Shown here piece after piece: positions 6,659-15,641 of a DNA stretch of 44,482 bases. This stretch comes from Hellea sp. (lineage in GTDB: Bacteria; Pseudomonadota; Alphaproteobacteria; Caulobacterales; Maricaulaceae). Position numbers and translations under genes: made by a program. The notes beneath the pieces were generated by a model. That model did not search any database. It saw only the letters and a program-made list of their open reading frames with translations, and was not told the DNA's origin. Where the stretch lies: positions 1 through 44,482 of the forward strand of contig JAHDEZ010000020.1 of the NCBI GenBank assembly GCA_020628425.1. Direction: 5' to 3'. How positions within the stretch are numbered: position 1 is the first letter of the stretch; each line of letters begins with the position of its first letter.

Positions 6659-9607
6659 GTGAATTCACACATTAAAAAATATTTGCTGCGCTCCACCATG
6701 CTGGTGGCGGCAGTATCGCTGGGGGTAGCTTCCTCAGCCACTGCTCAAGACGCCGAAGACGATGAAATCATCGTTACGGGTTCTCGTCTTGTTAAGCAAA
6801 ACGTAGTTGCGACCAGCCCGGTCACAACCGTTTCACAAGAAGATTTCGCTGTTCGCGGTGTCATCGGCGTTGAAGAACTGGTCAACGAACTACCTCAAGT
6901 GTTCGCCGGACAAGGCGCAAACATTGGTAACGGCGCATCTGGTACCGCCACAGTAAACCTCCGTGGACTGGGTGCTTCACGTACTTTGGTGATGATAGAT
7001 GGCAAGCGGATGGGCCCAGGTTCACCAAATGCGATCCCACCAGATTTGAACCAGATTCCTGCTGCTTTGATTTCTGACGTTGACATCCTGACAGGTGGTG
7101 CTGGCGCCGTTTACGGTTCTGACGCTCTTGCTGGTGTTGTTAACTTCAAGATGAATCGCGAGTTTGAGGGCGTACGCTTAGACGTAAACTTCAGTACCTA
7201 TCAGCACAACAACAACAATGATGGAATTCAGGACCTACTGAGTCGTTCAGGTAACCTCACTGACTCCGCCACGGGCAGCGGTTTTGACGGTTTCGCTCAG
7301 GACTGGACTCTGGCATTTGGTACCGACTTCGCAGAAGGCCGCGGTAACGTAACCGGCTATCTTGGATATCGTCATCAAAATGAAATCACACAAGCCAACC
7401 GTGATTACTCAGCTTGTGCGTTCGGTGGTGGTACATCTGACGCAACAGCAGATCCAGGCGTTCGTTGCGTAGGTTCATTCACAACTCCTCTGGGTACATT
7501 CACAGACAACACATTCTCGCGTTACTTCTTCACGCTGGATGAGGCGTCTCCAAATGAATTCCGTCCGGTTGATTTCGGGAATGACACGTTTAACTTTAAC
7601 CCAACCAACCACTTCATCCGCCCTGATGAGCGGATCACTGGTGGTTTCTTCGCAGAATATGATGTCACAGACAAAGACACGTTTTATGCTGACCTGATGC
7701 TAATGGATGACCGTTCGGTTGCCCAGATTGCCTTCTCAGGTAACTTCTTCGTGACGTCTGAAGTATCTTGTGACAACCCATTCCTGTCTGCGCAACAGCA
7801 GTCAATTATCTGTGACACAACTAACTTCACAGCGGCCGAACTAGACCGCTTCAACGAGTTTAACGTTGCGCCTCTGACATTTGGACGCCGTAATGTTGAA
7901 GGTGACCCGCGTCAGGATGACCTGCGACACACGGCTATCCGCGCGGTTGGTGGAATGCGTGGTGACATGCGTATGGGTGACTGGACATATGACGTTTACG
8001 GTTCATACTCCAACACACACTTCGCCGAAAACTACCTCAATGAAATTCACATCACTCGAGCTCAGAACGCTCTGTACGCGACAACTGATCCAGTTACTGG
8101 GCAAGCTGTCTGTCGTGGCGATCTTGTCTCAGATCCGAACTGTGTGCCAATCAACTGGTTTGAAATCGGTGGTGTGACTCGCGACGCTTTGGATTATGTT
8201 CAAGGTTCTGGCTTCCAGGACGGTAATGTAACTCAGGTTGTTCTTCAGGCCTTTACTTCCGGCTCAGTTGACAAGCTGAACTTCTTTGGTTCCTCACGTT
8301 CGCCGCAAGTTGGTGTTGGTCTCGAGTACCGTGCCGATGAGTACGAACTTCGTACAGATGAAGCGTTCGAATCCGGATTGCTTGCCGGTCAAGGCGGACC
8401 ATCTATTGGTCTCGACGGTGACTTCGACTCATATGAAGTATTTGGTGAAGTGCAATTGCCGATCGCAGAAGACCGCCCAGGTCTGGAAGAGTTGACACTA
8501 AATGGTGCGTATCGTTTTGCCGATAACTCACTTTCCGGTGGGTCACATTCTTACTCTGGTGGTGTTATCTGGGAGCCAGTTGATGCTATCCGTATGCGTG
8601 GTCAGTATCAGCGTGCTGTTCGTGCAGCGAATGCGGTTGAGCTGTTCCGTGCGACATCTATCGGTCTGTTTAACTTCCCAGGCGGTGATCCATGTTCGGG
8701 TGCAACACCTGTATTTACAGCTGCTCAGTGTGCCAATACAGGCGTGACTGCTGCTCAGTATGGTAACATCGTTGCCAACCCAGCAGGTCAGTACAACGCT
8801 CTGTTTGGTGGTAATACTGCTCTGGCACCAGAAAAGTCAGACACATACACTATCGGTGCTGTTCTTCAGCCAGGTGGCGGTCTTGACGGTCTGGTCCTAT
8901 CGGTTGACTACTTCGACATCACAGTTAATGACTTCGTTGGCACAGTGCCTGCAATCGAATCTGTCAATCAGTGTGGACAGACTGGCGACCCATTCTTCTG
9001 TTCATTGGTTAATCGTGACCCAGCTTCTGGTTCACTTTGGACCAACCAGAATGGTTTCGTAACAGCGACAAACCTGAACACAGGTTCATTGAAGACTTCT
9101 GGTATCGATGTGAATGCCGACTATGGCTTCGATATTGGTGACAAGGGAAGCATCGACCTAAGCGTCGTTGGTACTTATTTGTTCGCACTTGACACGAAGT
9201 CATTGCCTACAAGTGACACAATCGAATGTGTTGGCTTCTACGCTGGTCAGTGTGGTTCTCCGAACCCAGAATGGCGTCACATCGCTACGCTTGACTGGAA
9301 TACTCCTTGGGACATCGGTGCGCAGGTAACATGGCGTCACTTCCAGGGCGTAGACGCAGAGGAAACAGTTGGTGCGGCCGCAGGTTCTTTTGATGAGAGC
9401 TTGGACGCTGCTAACTTCCTTGACCTTGGTCTGACTTACAGCGGTATTGAGGATGTAACATTGCGCTTCGGTGTGAACAACATCTTGGACTCTGAGCCAC
9501 CACTCAGCTCCTCTGTTGGAGCTGGCGTTGGTAACGGTAATACATATCCTACCGTTTATGACGCTCTGGGTCGTTACCTGTTTGGTCGCGCGACAATCGA
9601 CTTCTAG
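6659..9607 (+). CDS. TonB-dependent outer-membrane receptor
   Basis: A 982-residue receptor that imports a ligand across the outer membrane using TonB-transmitted energy. It starts at GTG with AAGGGG 8 bases upstream. A signal peptide ends at residue 30 (SATAQ). A TonB-box-like EIIVTGSRL follows, then a plug domain with VNLRGLGASRTLVMIDGKR and GAVYGSDALAGVVN, and a long beta-barrel ending in phenylalanine (RATIDF), the usual assembly signal. The receptor type resembles the large TBDRs of Caulobacter/Sphingomonas relatives; the ligand is unknown. The codons (AAC, GAC, TTC, CGT, GGT) look like those of a highly expressed gene, unlike the neighbouring minus-strand operon. A strong terminator follows. 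Confidence 0.95.
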   Translation: MNSHIKKYLLRSTMLVAAVSLGVASSATAQDAEDDEIIVTGSRLVKQNVVATSPVTTVSQEDFAVRGVIGVEELVNELPQVFAGQGANIGNGASGTATVNLRGLGASRTLVMIDGKRMGPGSPNAIPPDLNQIPAALISDVDILTGGAGAVYGSDALAGVVNFKMNREFEGVRLDVNFSTYQHNNNNDGIQDLLSRSGNLTDSATGSGFDGFAQDWTLAFGTDFAEGRGNVTGYLGYRHQNEITQANRDYSACAFGGGTSDATADPGVRCVGSFTTPLGTFTDNTFSRYFFTLDEASPNEFRPVDFGNDTFNFNPTNHFIRPDERITGGFFAEYDVTDKDTFYADLMLMDDRSVAQIAFSGNFFVTSEVSCDNPFLSAQQQSIICDTTNFTAAELDRFNEFNVAPLTFGRRNVEGDPRQDDLRHTAIRAVGGMRGDMRMGDWTYDVYGSYSNTHFAENYLNEIHITRAQNALYATTDPVTGQAVCRGDLVSDPNCVPINWFEIGGVTRDALDYVQGSGFQDGNVTQVVLQAFTSGSVDKLNFFGSSRSPQVGVGLEYRADEYELRTDEAFESGLLAGQGGPSIGLDGDFDSYEVFGEVQLPIAEDRPGLEELTLNGAYRFADNSLSGGSHSYSGGVIWEPVDAIRMRGQYQRAVRAANAVELFRATSIGLFNFPGGDPCSGATPVFTAAQCANTGVTAAQYGNIVANPAGQYNALFGGNTALAPEKSDTYTIGAVLQPGGGLDGLVLSVDYFDITVNDFVGTVPAIESVNQCGQTGDPFFCSLVNRDPASGSLWTNQNGFVTATNLNTGSLKTSGIDVNADYGFDIGDKGSIDLSVVGTYLFALDTKSLPTSDTIECVGFYAGQCGSPNPEWRHIATLDWNTPWDIGAQVTWRHFQGVDAEETVGAAAGSFDESLDAANFLDLGLTYSGIEDVTLRFGVNNILDSEPPLSSSVGAGVGNGNTYPTVYDALGRYLFGRATIDF

Positions 9608-9633
9608 TCAGTCGTCACATCAAAAAGAATAGA

Positions 9634-9657
9634 GCCCGCCATCTGGCGGGCTTTTTT
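9634..9657 (+). terminator. Rho-independent terminator after the receptor gene
   Basis: GCCCGCC/GGCGGGC (9634-9640 and 9645-9651) forms a 7-bp all-GC stem with loop ATCT, followed at once by six T residues (9652-9657). It begins 26 bases after the receptor stop. On the opposite strand no immediate T run follows, so it serves the receptor transcript. Confidence 0.93.
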
Positions 9658-9677
9658 GTATTTATTGATTGAAAATA

Positions 9678-10808
9678 TCAGCGGGCGCTTAAGACAATAT
9701 CTAACAGTTTTCGCTCGCGCTCTGTAATTTCTGGTCGCCAGATATCGAACAGTAAAACAAATCTATCCTTGTCCGCGTGGTTCCACGCTTCATGTTCAAT
9801 AGTGTCATCAAAGATGACCACCCGGCCTTCTTCCCACTCATGAAATTCATTGCCGACCCGCAGACGGGCTTCGCCTGGTACAATGATCGGTAGATGACAG
9901 ATAAGGCGCATATTGAGCATGCCTGTATGGGGCGGAATATGGGCACCGGGCTTTAACCGTGAAAACAAAACGGACGGTGTTCCGCCACCTGTTCGGCACA
10001 AATTGACTTTGTTTAAGGCAGCCGTCGTAACAGGACAAAGCGCTTGATTATCTAAAACATCATCGCCGTCTTTAATGAGATAAAATGAACTCCAGTCCAT
10101 ACTGTTAGCGAGAGCCGTATTTTCAGAGCCAGGTATATGTGCTTCACTTTGAAGATATGGCGTAAATTTACTGTCCTCGCTTAAAAGTACTTCCAGCTCG
10201 GCGCGAATATCTGACAATTGGCTTTCGAGTTCCTCGACCCAATTAAATTCTTTACGTTTGTAAAACTGTTTATGAGGGAGTTCCGGAAAGTACAGATGAT
10301 GCGGTTCCTGAAAATAAATCTGTTTGCGGCCAAACATGATATCGAGCGCATTGTTAAAGCGCCGGTCAGATGTATCTCTGGCGAGGCCGGCTTGTTCCAG
10401 CTGTGAATTGATATGGCCTTCTATCTGACCCATGATCATGGGAATACGTTTGCGAACCTCGGTGATTTCCGCCTGATTATTTGACGGCGTCTGATCATTT
10501 AAGGCGAGGGCACAGTGATAGGCCTGTAGGGCCTCGCGTTTCTGCTCCACTTTTTCATGAAAGGCGCCTTTCATGACCCAGGCTCGAATATTGTCTTTTT
10601 CAAGCTCAACAAGCCTGTCTATGGCCGCAATCGCGGCATTCATATCACCTTGTTTTTGATGGGTGATACCAAGCGCCTTCAAAAACTGACCATTCGCCCC
10701 ATACTGCCTCAAGCCGTCTTCGAGTTCGACAATTGCCTCTGCAAAACGCTTTTGTTCGGTCAGCTTATAGGCAGCGCCAAGAATTTCTTTGATTTCTTTA
10801 TTGGACAT
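9678..10808 (-). CDS. TPR protein with aspartyl/asparaginyl beta-hydroxylase domain
   Basis: A 376-residue fusion. Residues 1 to about 125 are tetratricopeptide-like helices (LKALGITHQKQGDMNAA, AWVMKGAFHEKVEQ). The C-terminal domain belongs to the Asp/Asn beta-hydroxylase family of 2-oxoglutarate/Fe(II) oxygenases: PPHTG with H294, FDDTIEHEAWN with H339, and an arginine 10 residues later (DRFVLLFDIWRP) match the two iron-binding histidines and the 2-oxoglutarate arginine of human AspH. All catalytic residues seem present. No signal peptide is seen, so it is probably cytoplasmic. The target protein or metabolite is unknown. It converges on the receptor gene and diverges from the second TPR-oxygenase. 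Confidence 0.9.
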   Translation of the reverse strand: MSNKEIKEILGAAYKLTEQKRFAEAIVELEDGLRQYGANGQFLKALGITHQKQGDMNAAIAAIDRLVELEKDNIRAWVMKGAFHEKVEQKREALQAYHCALALNDQTPSNNQAEITEVRKRIPMIMGQIEGHINSQLEQAGLARDTSDRRFNNALDIMFGRKQIYFQEPHHLYFPELPHKQFYKRKEFNWVEELESQLSDIRAELEVLLSEDSKFTPYLQSEAHIPGSENTALANSMDWSSFYLIKDGDDVLDNQALCPVTTAALNKVNLCRTGGGTPSVLFSRLKPGAHIPPHTGMLNMRLICHLPIIVPGEARLRVGNEFHEWEEGRVVIFDDTIEHEAWNHADKDRFVLLFDIWRPEITERERKLLDIVLSAR

Positions 10809-10877
10809 AATTTTTATCTGGCAAATTTATAAAATTGCGTCCACAAATTTGTTTGACGTTTAAGGCATGAAATTATC

Positions 10878-12383
10878 ATGAGTACATCTCAAACAGCGGA
10901 AGAGCTTTACATTGAAGCCGAAGGACTTTTGTCCAAAGGCCAGGTACATGAAGCGGCACGCCTGCATAAAGCCTGTATTGAGCAGGATAATTCGCATTTA
11001 AACGGTGCTATCCGGTTTGGAAATTACCTGTTGTTTCAAAACAATCCCGATGCCGCTTTGAGTGTTTTTGAGCAGGCTTTAACAAAGCATACCAATCATA
11101 ATATTTTGAGCCGAGGGCGTCTATTTGCGCTCAAAGATATGCGCCAGACCGAGGCGGGTCTTTCACATTTATCATCTATGGGGCATCCGCCTGATATGGC
11201 CCTTACTTTTGGTCAATTACTGGCGCAAAAAGGTGATATTGGTGCAGCGAATAGGGCCTTTGAACAGGCCATAAAAACACCGGCTACGGCGGTCACCGCC
11301 ATTAGAAATATTTTACAAACCGCGCATTTGTCCGAAGGGCGAGGCGGGCTGAATGCAGCCTTTGAACAGCTGAAAAAAAGCTATAATCACATCAATATAT
11401 TGCCTCTGATTGGTGCAGATTTTTATAGAGAAGCCGGTGACCTGGATAAAGCATTCGCCTGTTTGAAAGACTATCAAAACCGGTTTCCGCCTCACCCGGA
11501 AACAGATCAGATCTATGCCAGTATTTATATAGATAAAGGCGATGGCGAGTTGGCCTATAAACATGCGCGTCAGGCGGTTACGGCCATGCCAGCTAACCCG
11601 GTTTCACTCATGCGCTTGTCTCAATCGGCCTTAATGGCAGGGCATGTGGAGGAGGCCTTGTTTTTAGCAAATAAAGGCATGCAGGCAGATCCACAAAATT
11701 CATTTTGGCCCGCTATTAAGGCGTCTGCATTAAAGTCACTTGGACATTTTGCGGAATATGATGCGCTTGTTCGGGTGAAGGATACTGTGAAATCCTACGA
11801 TTTGGCGGATGTCGCAGGCTATGAATCGTCAAGTGAGTTTCTTACTATTCTGGGGCAGACGCTTAGACGCCTACATGAGTGGAAAGAACAGCCTTTATCT
11901 CAGTCCGTTCGTGGCGGCACCCAAACCAGTTGGGATTTGCGATTCGAACAATCACCGGTCGTGAGGTCTTTTTTCTCAGCGGTCAGACCATTTGTTGAAG
12001 AGTATATTAGAGAGTTGCCTGATGAGCCCTCTCATCCATTCTTTGGTCGGCGCACCGAAGATTTTTATTTTTCTGGTGCTTGGTCAGTTCTGCTTAAATC
12101 ACAGGGTTATCATGTGAACCATATTCATCCCGACGGCTGGTTGAGTTCAGCCTTTTACGTGGACATTCCAGACAGTGTGCGTGAGGGGCAAGACAAGTCC
12201 GGATGGATTAACTTCGGAGTACCGCCATTTAACATGAAATGTAGCACTCCTGATACTGAGATTTGTCCTGTTAAGGGTCGTTTGGTTCTATTTCCGTCTT
12301 TTCTCTGGCATGGCACTCATAGGTTTTCAGGAGAGCAGTCTCGGCTCACATTACCATTTGATGTAAGGCCTCAGTTCTCGTGA
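10878..12383 (+). CDS. TPR protein with 2OG-Fe(II) oxygenase domain (PF13759-like)
   Basis: A 501-residue fusion. About the first 290 residues are TPR helices (AARLHKACIEQDNSH, NKGMQADPQNSFWPAIKA). The C-terminal 200 residues carry YHVNHIHPDGWLSSAFYV with H415 and H417/D419, then LFPSFLWHGTHRF with H478 and H481, and SRLTLPFDVRP with a candidate 2-oxoglutarate arginine. This fits the 2OG-FeII_Oxy_5 family. No signal peptide is present. The Shine-Dalgarno is weak (AAGG 12 bases upstream). It diverges from the Asp/Asn hydroxylase gene across 69 bases, so the two may share control. Substrate unknown. Confidence 0.88.
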   Translation: MSTSQTAEELYIEAEGLLSKGQVHEAARLHKACIEQDNSHLNGAIRFGNYLLFQNNPDAALSVFEQALTKHTNHNILSRGRLFALKDMRQTEAGLSHLSSMGHPPDMALTFGQLLAQKGDIGAANRAFEQAIKTPATAVTAIRNILQTAHLSEGRGGLNAAFEQLKKSYNHINILPLIGADFYREAGDLDKAFACLKDYQNRFPPHPETDQIYASIYIDKGDGELAYKHARQAVTAMPANPVSLMRLSQSALMAGHVEEALFLANKGMQADPQNSFWPAIKASALKSLGHFAEYDALVRVKDTVKSYDLADVAGYESSSEFLTILGQTLRRLHEWKEQPLSQSVRGGTQTSWDLRFEQSPVVRSFFSAVRPFVEEYIRELPDEPSHPFFGRRTEDFYFSGAWSVLLKSQGYHVNHIHPDGWLSSAFYVDIPDSVREGQDKSGWINFGVPPFNMKCSTPDTEICPVKGRLVLFPSFLWHGTHRFSGEQSRLTLPFDVRPQFS

Positions 12384-12397
12384 AGAACAGGATGAAG

Positions 12398-14158
12398 TTA
12401 TTTCAGCGAGGGCAATAGCGCCTTCAGCTCATTGCCTTGTGCCAAACGGTCCAGATCTTCGCGGGCCTGAATTAGGGCTTTGATTTCTGGACTGTTTAGA
12501 AGCTTTTGGAACTCCACCAAATCCTGCTGAGATTCGACAGACATATTCAAAAGCGACATAAGTTGTTCCTGCGCGGATTTTGGACGCGGGAAGGGTCGCA
12601 GGCGAATATCTGCGTCAGCGTCTATATCCGCCGCCTCTTTGGCAAGAGCGATGGCAGTCTGCAATCCGCCCAGTTCGTCGACTAACCCGCGGTCGAGGGC
12701 TTGCTCACCGGTCCAGACCCGACCTTTGGCAATTTCAAGAACCTGGTTTAACGGAATATCACGGCCGTCGGCGACTTTTCCGGTAAAGTCTTGATATATA
12801 TGGGACATTTGCTCAGTATATCCAGCCAGTTGCAGTTGGGTGAAAGGTTCATCTGCAGAATAAACTCCGACATAACTGCCGCCAACGTCTGTCGCCTCGA
12901 CGTTATAACCGATGCGGGCATATGTGTCCTCGAGCGCGATTTTCCCACCGAGCACACCGATAGAGCCTGTAATCGTTGAAGGCATAGCAACGATCTTATC
13001 GGCGTGGGTTGATACATAATATCCGCCGGATGCCGCATATTGGCCCATGCTTACGATGACTGGCTTCCCGGCCTCTTGAGCTCGAAGCGTGGCGTTATGA
13101 ATCTGATCCGAGGCCGTCGCCGAGCCGCCCGGTGTGCTCACTCTGAAAACAATGGCTTCGACCTTGTCGTCTTTGATGGCAGCCTCAAAAGCATTGGCAA
13201 GCGTATCACCGCCCATGCTGATACCACCGCCTAAAGGACTGTTGCCTGTGCTAGAGCCGCCCATGACAACCGGACCTTGTCCGCCAATAAATGCGATTAC
13301 TGGTCCCATTTTAATCTCAGAGCTTGAATAGCTGGCAATAGATTTGAATTTCGTTTCGCCGTCACCGGCCTTCTCCTTGGCATATTCCTGAGCGTCTATT
13401 AGGTGACCGAGTTTATCTATGAGCCCAGCTTCCAAGGCGCCTTCTGCGCTGTGTGGGGAGCCTTCAAACAGGCGTTCGACCTCGGCTTTTGGCATATCTC
13501 TGTCGGTGGCAATTTGGGAAACAGCGTTCCCGTACAAAGATGTCAGCATAGCGGTGGTGGCCTCTTTGTGAGCCTCCGTATAACCGGTTTCTTTGTAAGT
13601 GTTAGCCGCGTTCTTATATTCGTGGAACTGAACCATGTTGACTTGTGCATCAAATTCTTTGGCAACACCGCCGTAAAATGCGCTTTCAGAACGCAACCCT
13701 GAAACCGAAAACCCGGTTGTGTCTTGTTGCCAAATCTCGTCCGCAGCCGAAATAACATGGTATGACATCACAGAGGTGTCTTCGAAGCCCTGCGCATGGG
13801 CGATGACATATTTTCCCGAGCTCCGAAAGTCATTGATAGCCAGACGGATTTCCTCGGCACTGGCTGGCGCTACGCTGTTTCCAGCCCTGATAAACAGGCC
13901 TTTGACCCGATCATCATTTTTCGCGACATCCAGCTTGGTAACGATGTCTACAACTGAATTGGGTGTGTTACCAAAAATCGATTCCCCTACCGAATGGTCG
14001 ATCACCCCGCCACGGAGGTCCAAAGATAGAACATAATTATCCGGTAGCTCTTCCTTGGGGCTCGAGAAGACGAACAAGGAGAGAAAGATAAAGGCGAGAA
14101 TCAAGAAAAGTATAATGCCGATTAGGGTCGCGAAAACAGTCAAAAGAAAATGGCGCAT
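12398..14158 (-). CDS. sppA: Signal peptide peptidase SppA, 67K type
   Basis: A 586-residue inner-membrane serine/lysine protease that degrades cleaved signal peptides in the periplasm. One N-terminal membrane anchor (residues 3-31) is followed by two tandem S49 domains. The catalytic lysine is K182 (HEYKNAANTY) in the first domain and the nucleophile is S377 (QYAASGGYY) in the second, a spacing close to that of E. coli SppA. An AGGT lies 5 bases before the ATG. It converges on the TPR-oxygenase gene with a 14-base gap and no clear terminator. Confidence 0.95.
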   Translation of the reverse strand: MRHFLLTVFATLIGIILFLILAFIFLSLFVFSSPKEELPDNYVLSLDLRGGVIDHSVGESIFGNTPNSVVDIVTKLDVAKNDDRVKGLFIRAGNSVAPASAEEIRLAINDFRSSGKYVIAHAQGFEDTSVMSYHVISAADEIWQQDTTGFSVSGLRSESAFYGGVAKEFDAQVNMVQFHEYKNAANTYKETGYTEAHKEATTAMLTSLYGNAVSQIATDRDMPKAEVERLFEGSPHSAEGALEAGLIDKLGHLIDAQEYAKEKAGDGETKFKSIASYSSSEIKMGPVIAFIGGQGPVVMGGSSTGNSPLGGGISMGGDTLANAFEAAIKDDKVEAIVFRVSTPGGSATASDQIHNATLRAQEAGKPVIVSMGQYAASGGYYVSTHADKIVAMPSTITGSIGVLGGKIALEDTYARIGYNVEATDVGGSYVGVYSADEPFTQLQLAGYTEQMSHIYQDFTGKVADGRDIPLNQVLEIAKGRVWTGEQALDRGLVDELGGLQTAIALAKEAADIDADADIRLRPFPRPKSAQEQLMSLLNMSVESQQDLVEFQKLLNSPEIKALIQAREDLDRLAQGNELKALLPSLK

Positions 14159-14364
14159 ATTTACCTCGGATGAGTCTTTGGGCCTTTACACACTATTTGC
14201 AGGCCAAATGAAAGCAATTTCCCGTTTATCGATAAAAAATCCATCAGTTATGACTTTATAATATATGCAAAATTTAGGTCGAATTTTCTGCTCATTTGAT
14301 GTTGCATTTATATCAAAAGCTTTATAGAAGGCGCGGCGCTCTACACTACGCGACACATTTATGA

Positions 14365-14438
14365 TGGGGTATGGCCAAGCGGTAAGGCAGCGGTTTTTGG
14401 TATCGCCATCCCTGGTTCGAATCCAGGTACCCCAGCCA
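14365..14438 (+). tRNA. tRNA-Gln (anticodon TTG)
   Basis: The sequence folds as a complete cloverleaf of 74 nt with an encoded CCA. The acceptor stem is TGGGGTA/TACCCCA with discriminator G, the anticodon stem is GCGGT/ATCGC around TTTTGGT, and the T arm has CCTGG/CCAGG with TTCGAAT. The anticodon TTG reads CAA glutamine codons, and the weak first pair plus G73 fit tRNA-Gln. Confidence 0.96.
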
Positions 14439-14578
14439 TAAATTGACAAATACTAATACCTATAATTTATCCAAAATTTTTTTCGGTTTTTTACAAAAAA
14501 AAGCTGTTTTTGTAACACTCTAACGATTGATTAAATTTTCTTTACCGTGTAGCGTCTCTTAAAAATTAATAAACAAAC

Positions 14579-14603
14579 TGTGCGCGCAGTTCTTGCGTGT
14601 GCG
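14579..14603 (+). promoter_or_regulatory. Leader hairpin ahead of the TonB-locus ribosome site
   Basis: Ten consecutive pairs (14579-14588 with 14594-14603; six Watson-Crick, four G-U) close a five-base loop GTTCT, ending 7 bases before the AGGAGG Shine-Dalgarno (14611-14616) of the first DUF3450 gene. The wobble pairs make sense only for RNA, hinting at a leader structure. The rest of 14439-14578 is AT-rich; it holds an A/T-only inverted repeat (14491-14515) and no promoter with proper spacing that I can defend. Confidence 0.35.
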
Positions 14604-14622
14604 CGAAATTAGGAGGACGTGA

Positions 14623-15570
14623 GTGGTAAAACTTCATACCGCAAATCACCGATTCATGTCGTTGCTCGTAGCAACGGTTTTATCTGCCGGCGTATTTGGT
14701 GTGTCGTCAGCGCAAAATGACGACGCCGCGATTGCCAATTACAAATCGCTGCTGGATAAACGTCTAGCGCTGCAAACCCAGATTGGGCATCTGGAACTTC
14801 AAGTGGCTCAGCAAGAAGAGATCATCGCTGACCTGGAGGCTGAAGTTGCGGGCGTTCCGGCACTACGTGCATCAGTAAGGCCTCTCGTTGAGAAGATGGT
14901 GGCCTCATATGCGGCGGAATTCGAAATTGATCCGCCATTTAATGCTTCCGAGCGTTTTGAGCGCCTTTCTCGATTGCAGGAAAATCTTGAGCTGAACACT
15001 GCGTCAGACCATCAGATGCTCAATCGTGCTATAGGCATGTATGAGAAAGAGGTGAATTACGGCATGACTGTGGATCAGTATGCGGGTAACCATCCTCTGG
15101 AGGAGGCTGAGGGCCGACGAGGTGAGGGATGGCGAGCTAAGGCCTGTCAGGAAAGTCTGAAGAATGAGGCTTGTAACGTCACCAACGAAATGCGCGAAGC
15201 TATCAAGGAGAAAACCGGCAAAGAGCTGGAGGATCTTGATGAAGACAATGAAAGAGATGCTGCGAATCTAAAGCTTTTGACCGAAAAATTTGAGCAAGAG
15301 CGTAAGTTTCTGGACGGGAATTATCTGCGTGTTGGGCGTCTGGCGCTGATTTATGCAGATGTCGATGGTGAAGAGGTTTTCCGTTACGATGTGACGACTC
15401 GTCGTCAAGTCGGCGAGCCAGAGGCTGGTGGTGAAGCCGCGCCGGATGGACGTGTTCAGGAGTGGATTCCTGTCGAAGGCGCGCAGCGTATCAATCTCTA
15501 CAGGGCTGTGAAGATGGCTAAGGGCGAAGCTGCGCCTGATGTGATGGCCATCCCGGTACTGGTTGAGTGA
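14623..15570 (+). CDS. DUF3450 family periplasmic coiled-coil protein with a large insertion
   Basis: A 315-residue exported protein. The start is GTG with AGGAGG 6 bases upstream; a signal peptide ends near VSSAQ (residue 30). A coiled coil (about 35-80, KRLALQTQIGHLELQVAQQEEIIADL in pattern) leads into the DUF3450 core, with PPFNASERFERL and a final helix RAVKMAKGEAAPD. DUF3450 proteins are encoded with TonB2-type ExbB/ExbD/TonB systems, where they are thought to assist energy transduction; the exact role is unclear. Compared with its paralog downstream, residues about 159-233 are an extra, charged segment carrying two cysteines. First gene of the TonB locus. Confidence 0.85.
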   Translation: MVKLHTANHRFMSLLVATVLSAGVFGVSSAQNDDAAIANYKSLLDKRLALQTQIGHLELQVAQQEEIIADLEAEVAGVPALRASVRPLVEKMVASYAAEFEIDPPFNASERFERLSRLQENLELNTASDHQMLNRAIGMYEKEVNYGMTVDQYAGNHPLEEAEGRRGEGWRAKACQESLKNEACNVTNEMREAIKEKTGKELEDLDEDNERDAANLKLLTEKFEQERKFLDGNYLRVGRLALIYADVDGEEVFRYDVTTRRQVGEPEAGGEAAPDGRVQEWIPVEGAQRINLYRAVKMAKGEAAPDVMAIPVLVE

Positions 15571-15589
15571 TGAAATTTGAATTTTGGAA

Positions 15590-15641
15590 TTTTGCAAGCC
15601 GTATGGGTTGCAAAAACTGGCGTGTTTATGCCGCCCATACG
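15590..15641 (+). ncRNA. Candidate H-type RNA pseudoknot in the intergenic leader
   Basis: TTTTGCAA (15590-15597) pairs perfectly with TTGCAAAA (15608-15615), and the loop between them contains CGTATGGG (15600-15607), which pairs perfectly with CCCATACG (15634-15641). The geometry is that of an H-type pseudoknot: two 8-bp stems abut with no base between 15607 and 15608, a 2-nt loop crosses one groove and an 18-nt loop the other. It lies 48 bases before the start codon of the second DUF3450 gene. Simple alternate hairpins, or DNA sites, are other explanations. Confidence 0.45.

Noticed and set aside
10867..10881. Four-codon ORF overlapping the start of the second TPR-oxygenase (ATGAAATTATCATGA)
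   Set aside because: It has AAGG close upstream and could be a leader peptide, but an element this short arises easily by chance and nothing else supports it.
14365..14438. tRNA-Gln as an attachment site for a genomic island carrying the TonB locus
   Set aside because: No integrase and no second copy of the tRNA 3' end was seen in the window, and the locus looks like core envelope machinery.
14443..14466. TTGACA and TATAAT boxes after tRNA-Gln
   Set aside because: Both boxes are perfect, but the spacer is 12 bases where about 17 is needed, so this is not a defensible sigma-70 promoter.
14491..14515. Perfect inverted repeat TTACAAAAA/TTTTTGTAA as a terminator for tRNA-Gln
   Set aside because: The stem is almost all A-T pairs and no T run follows its end; too weak to call a terminator.
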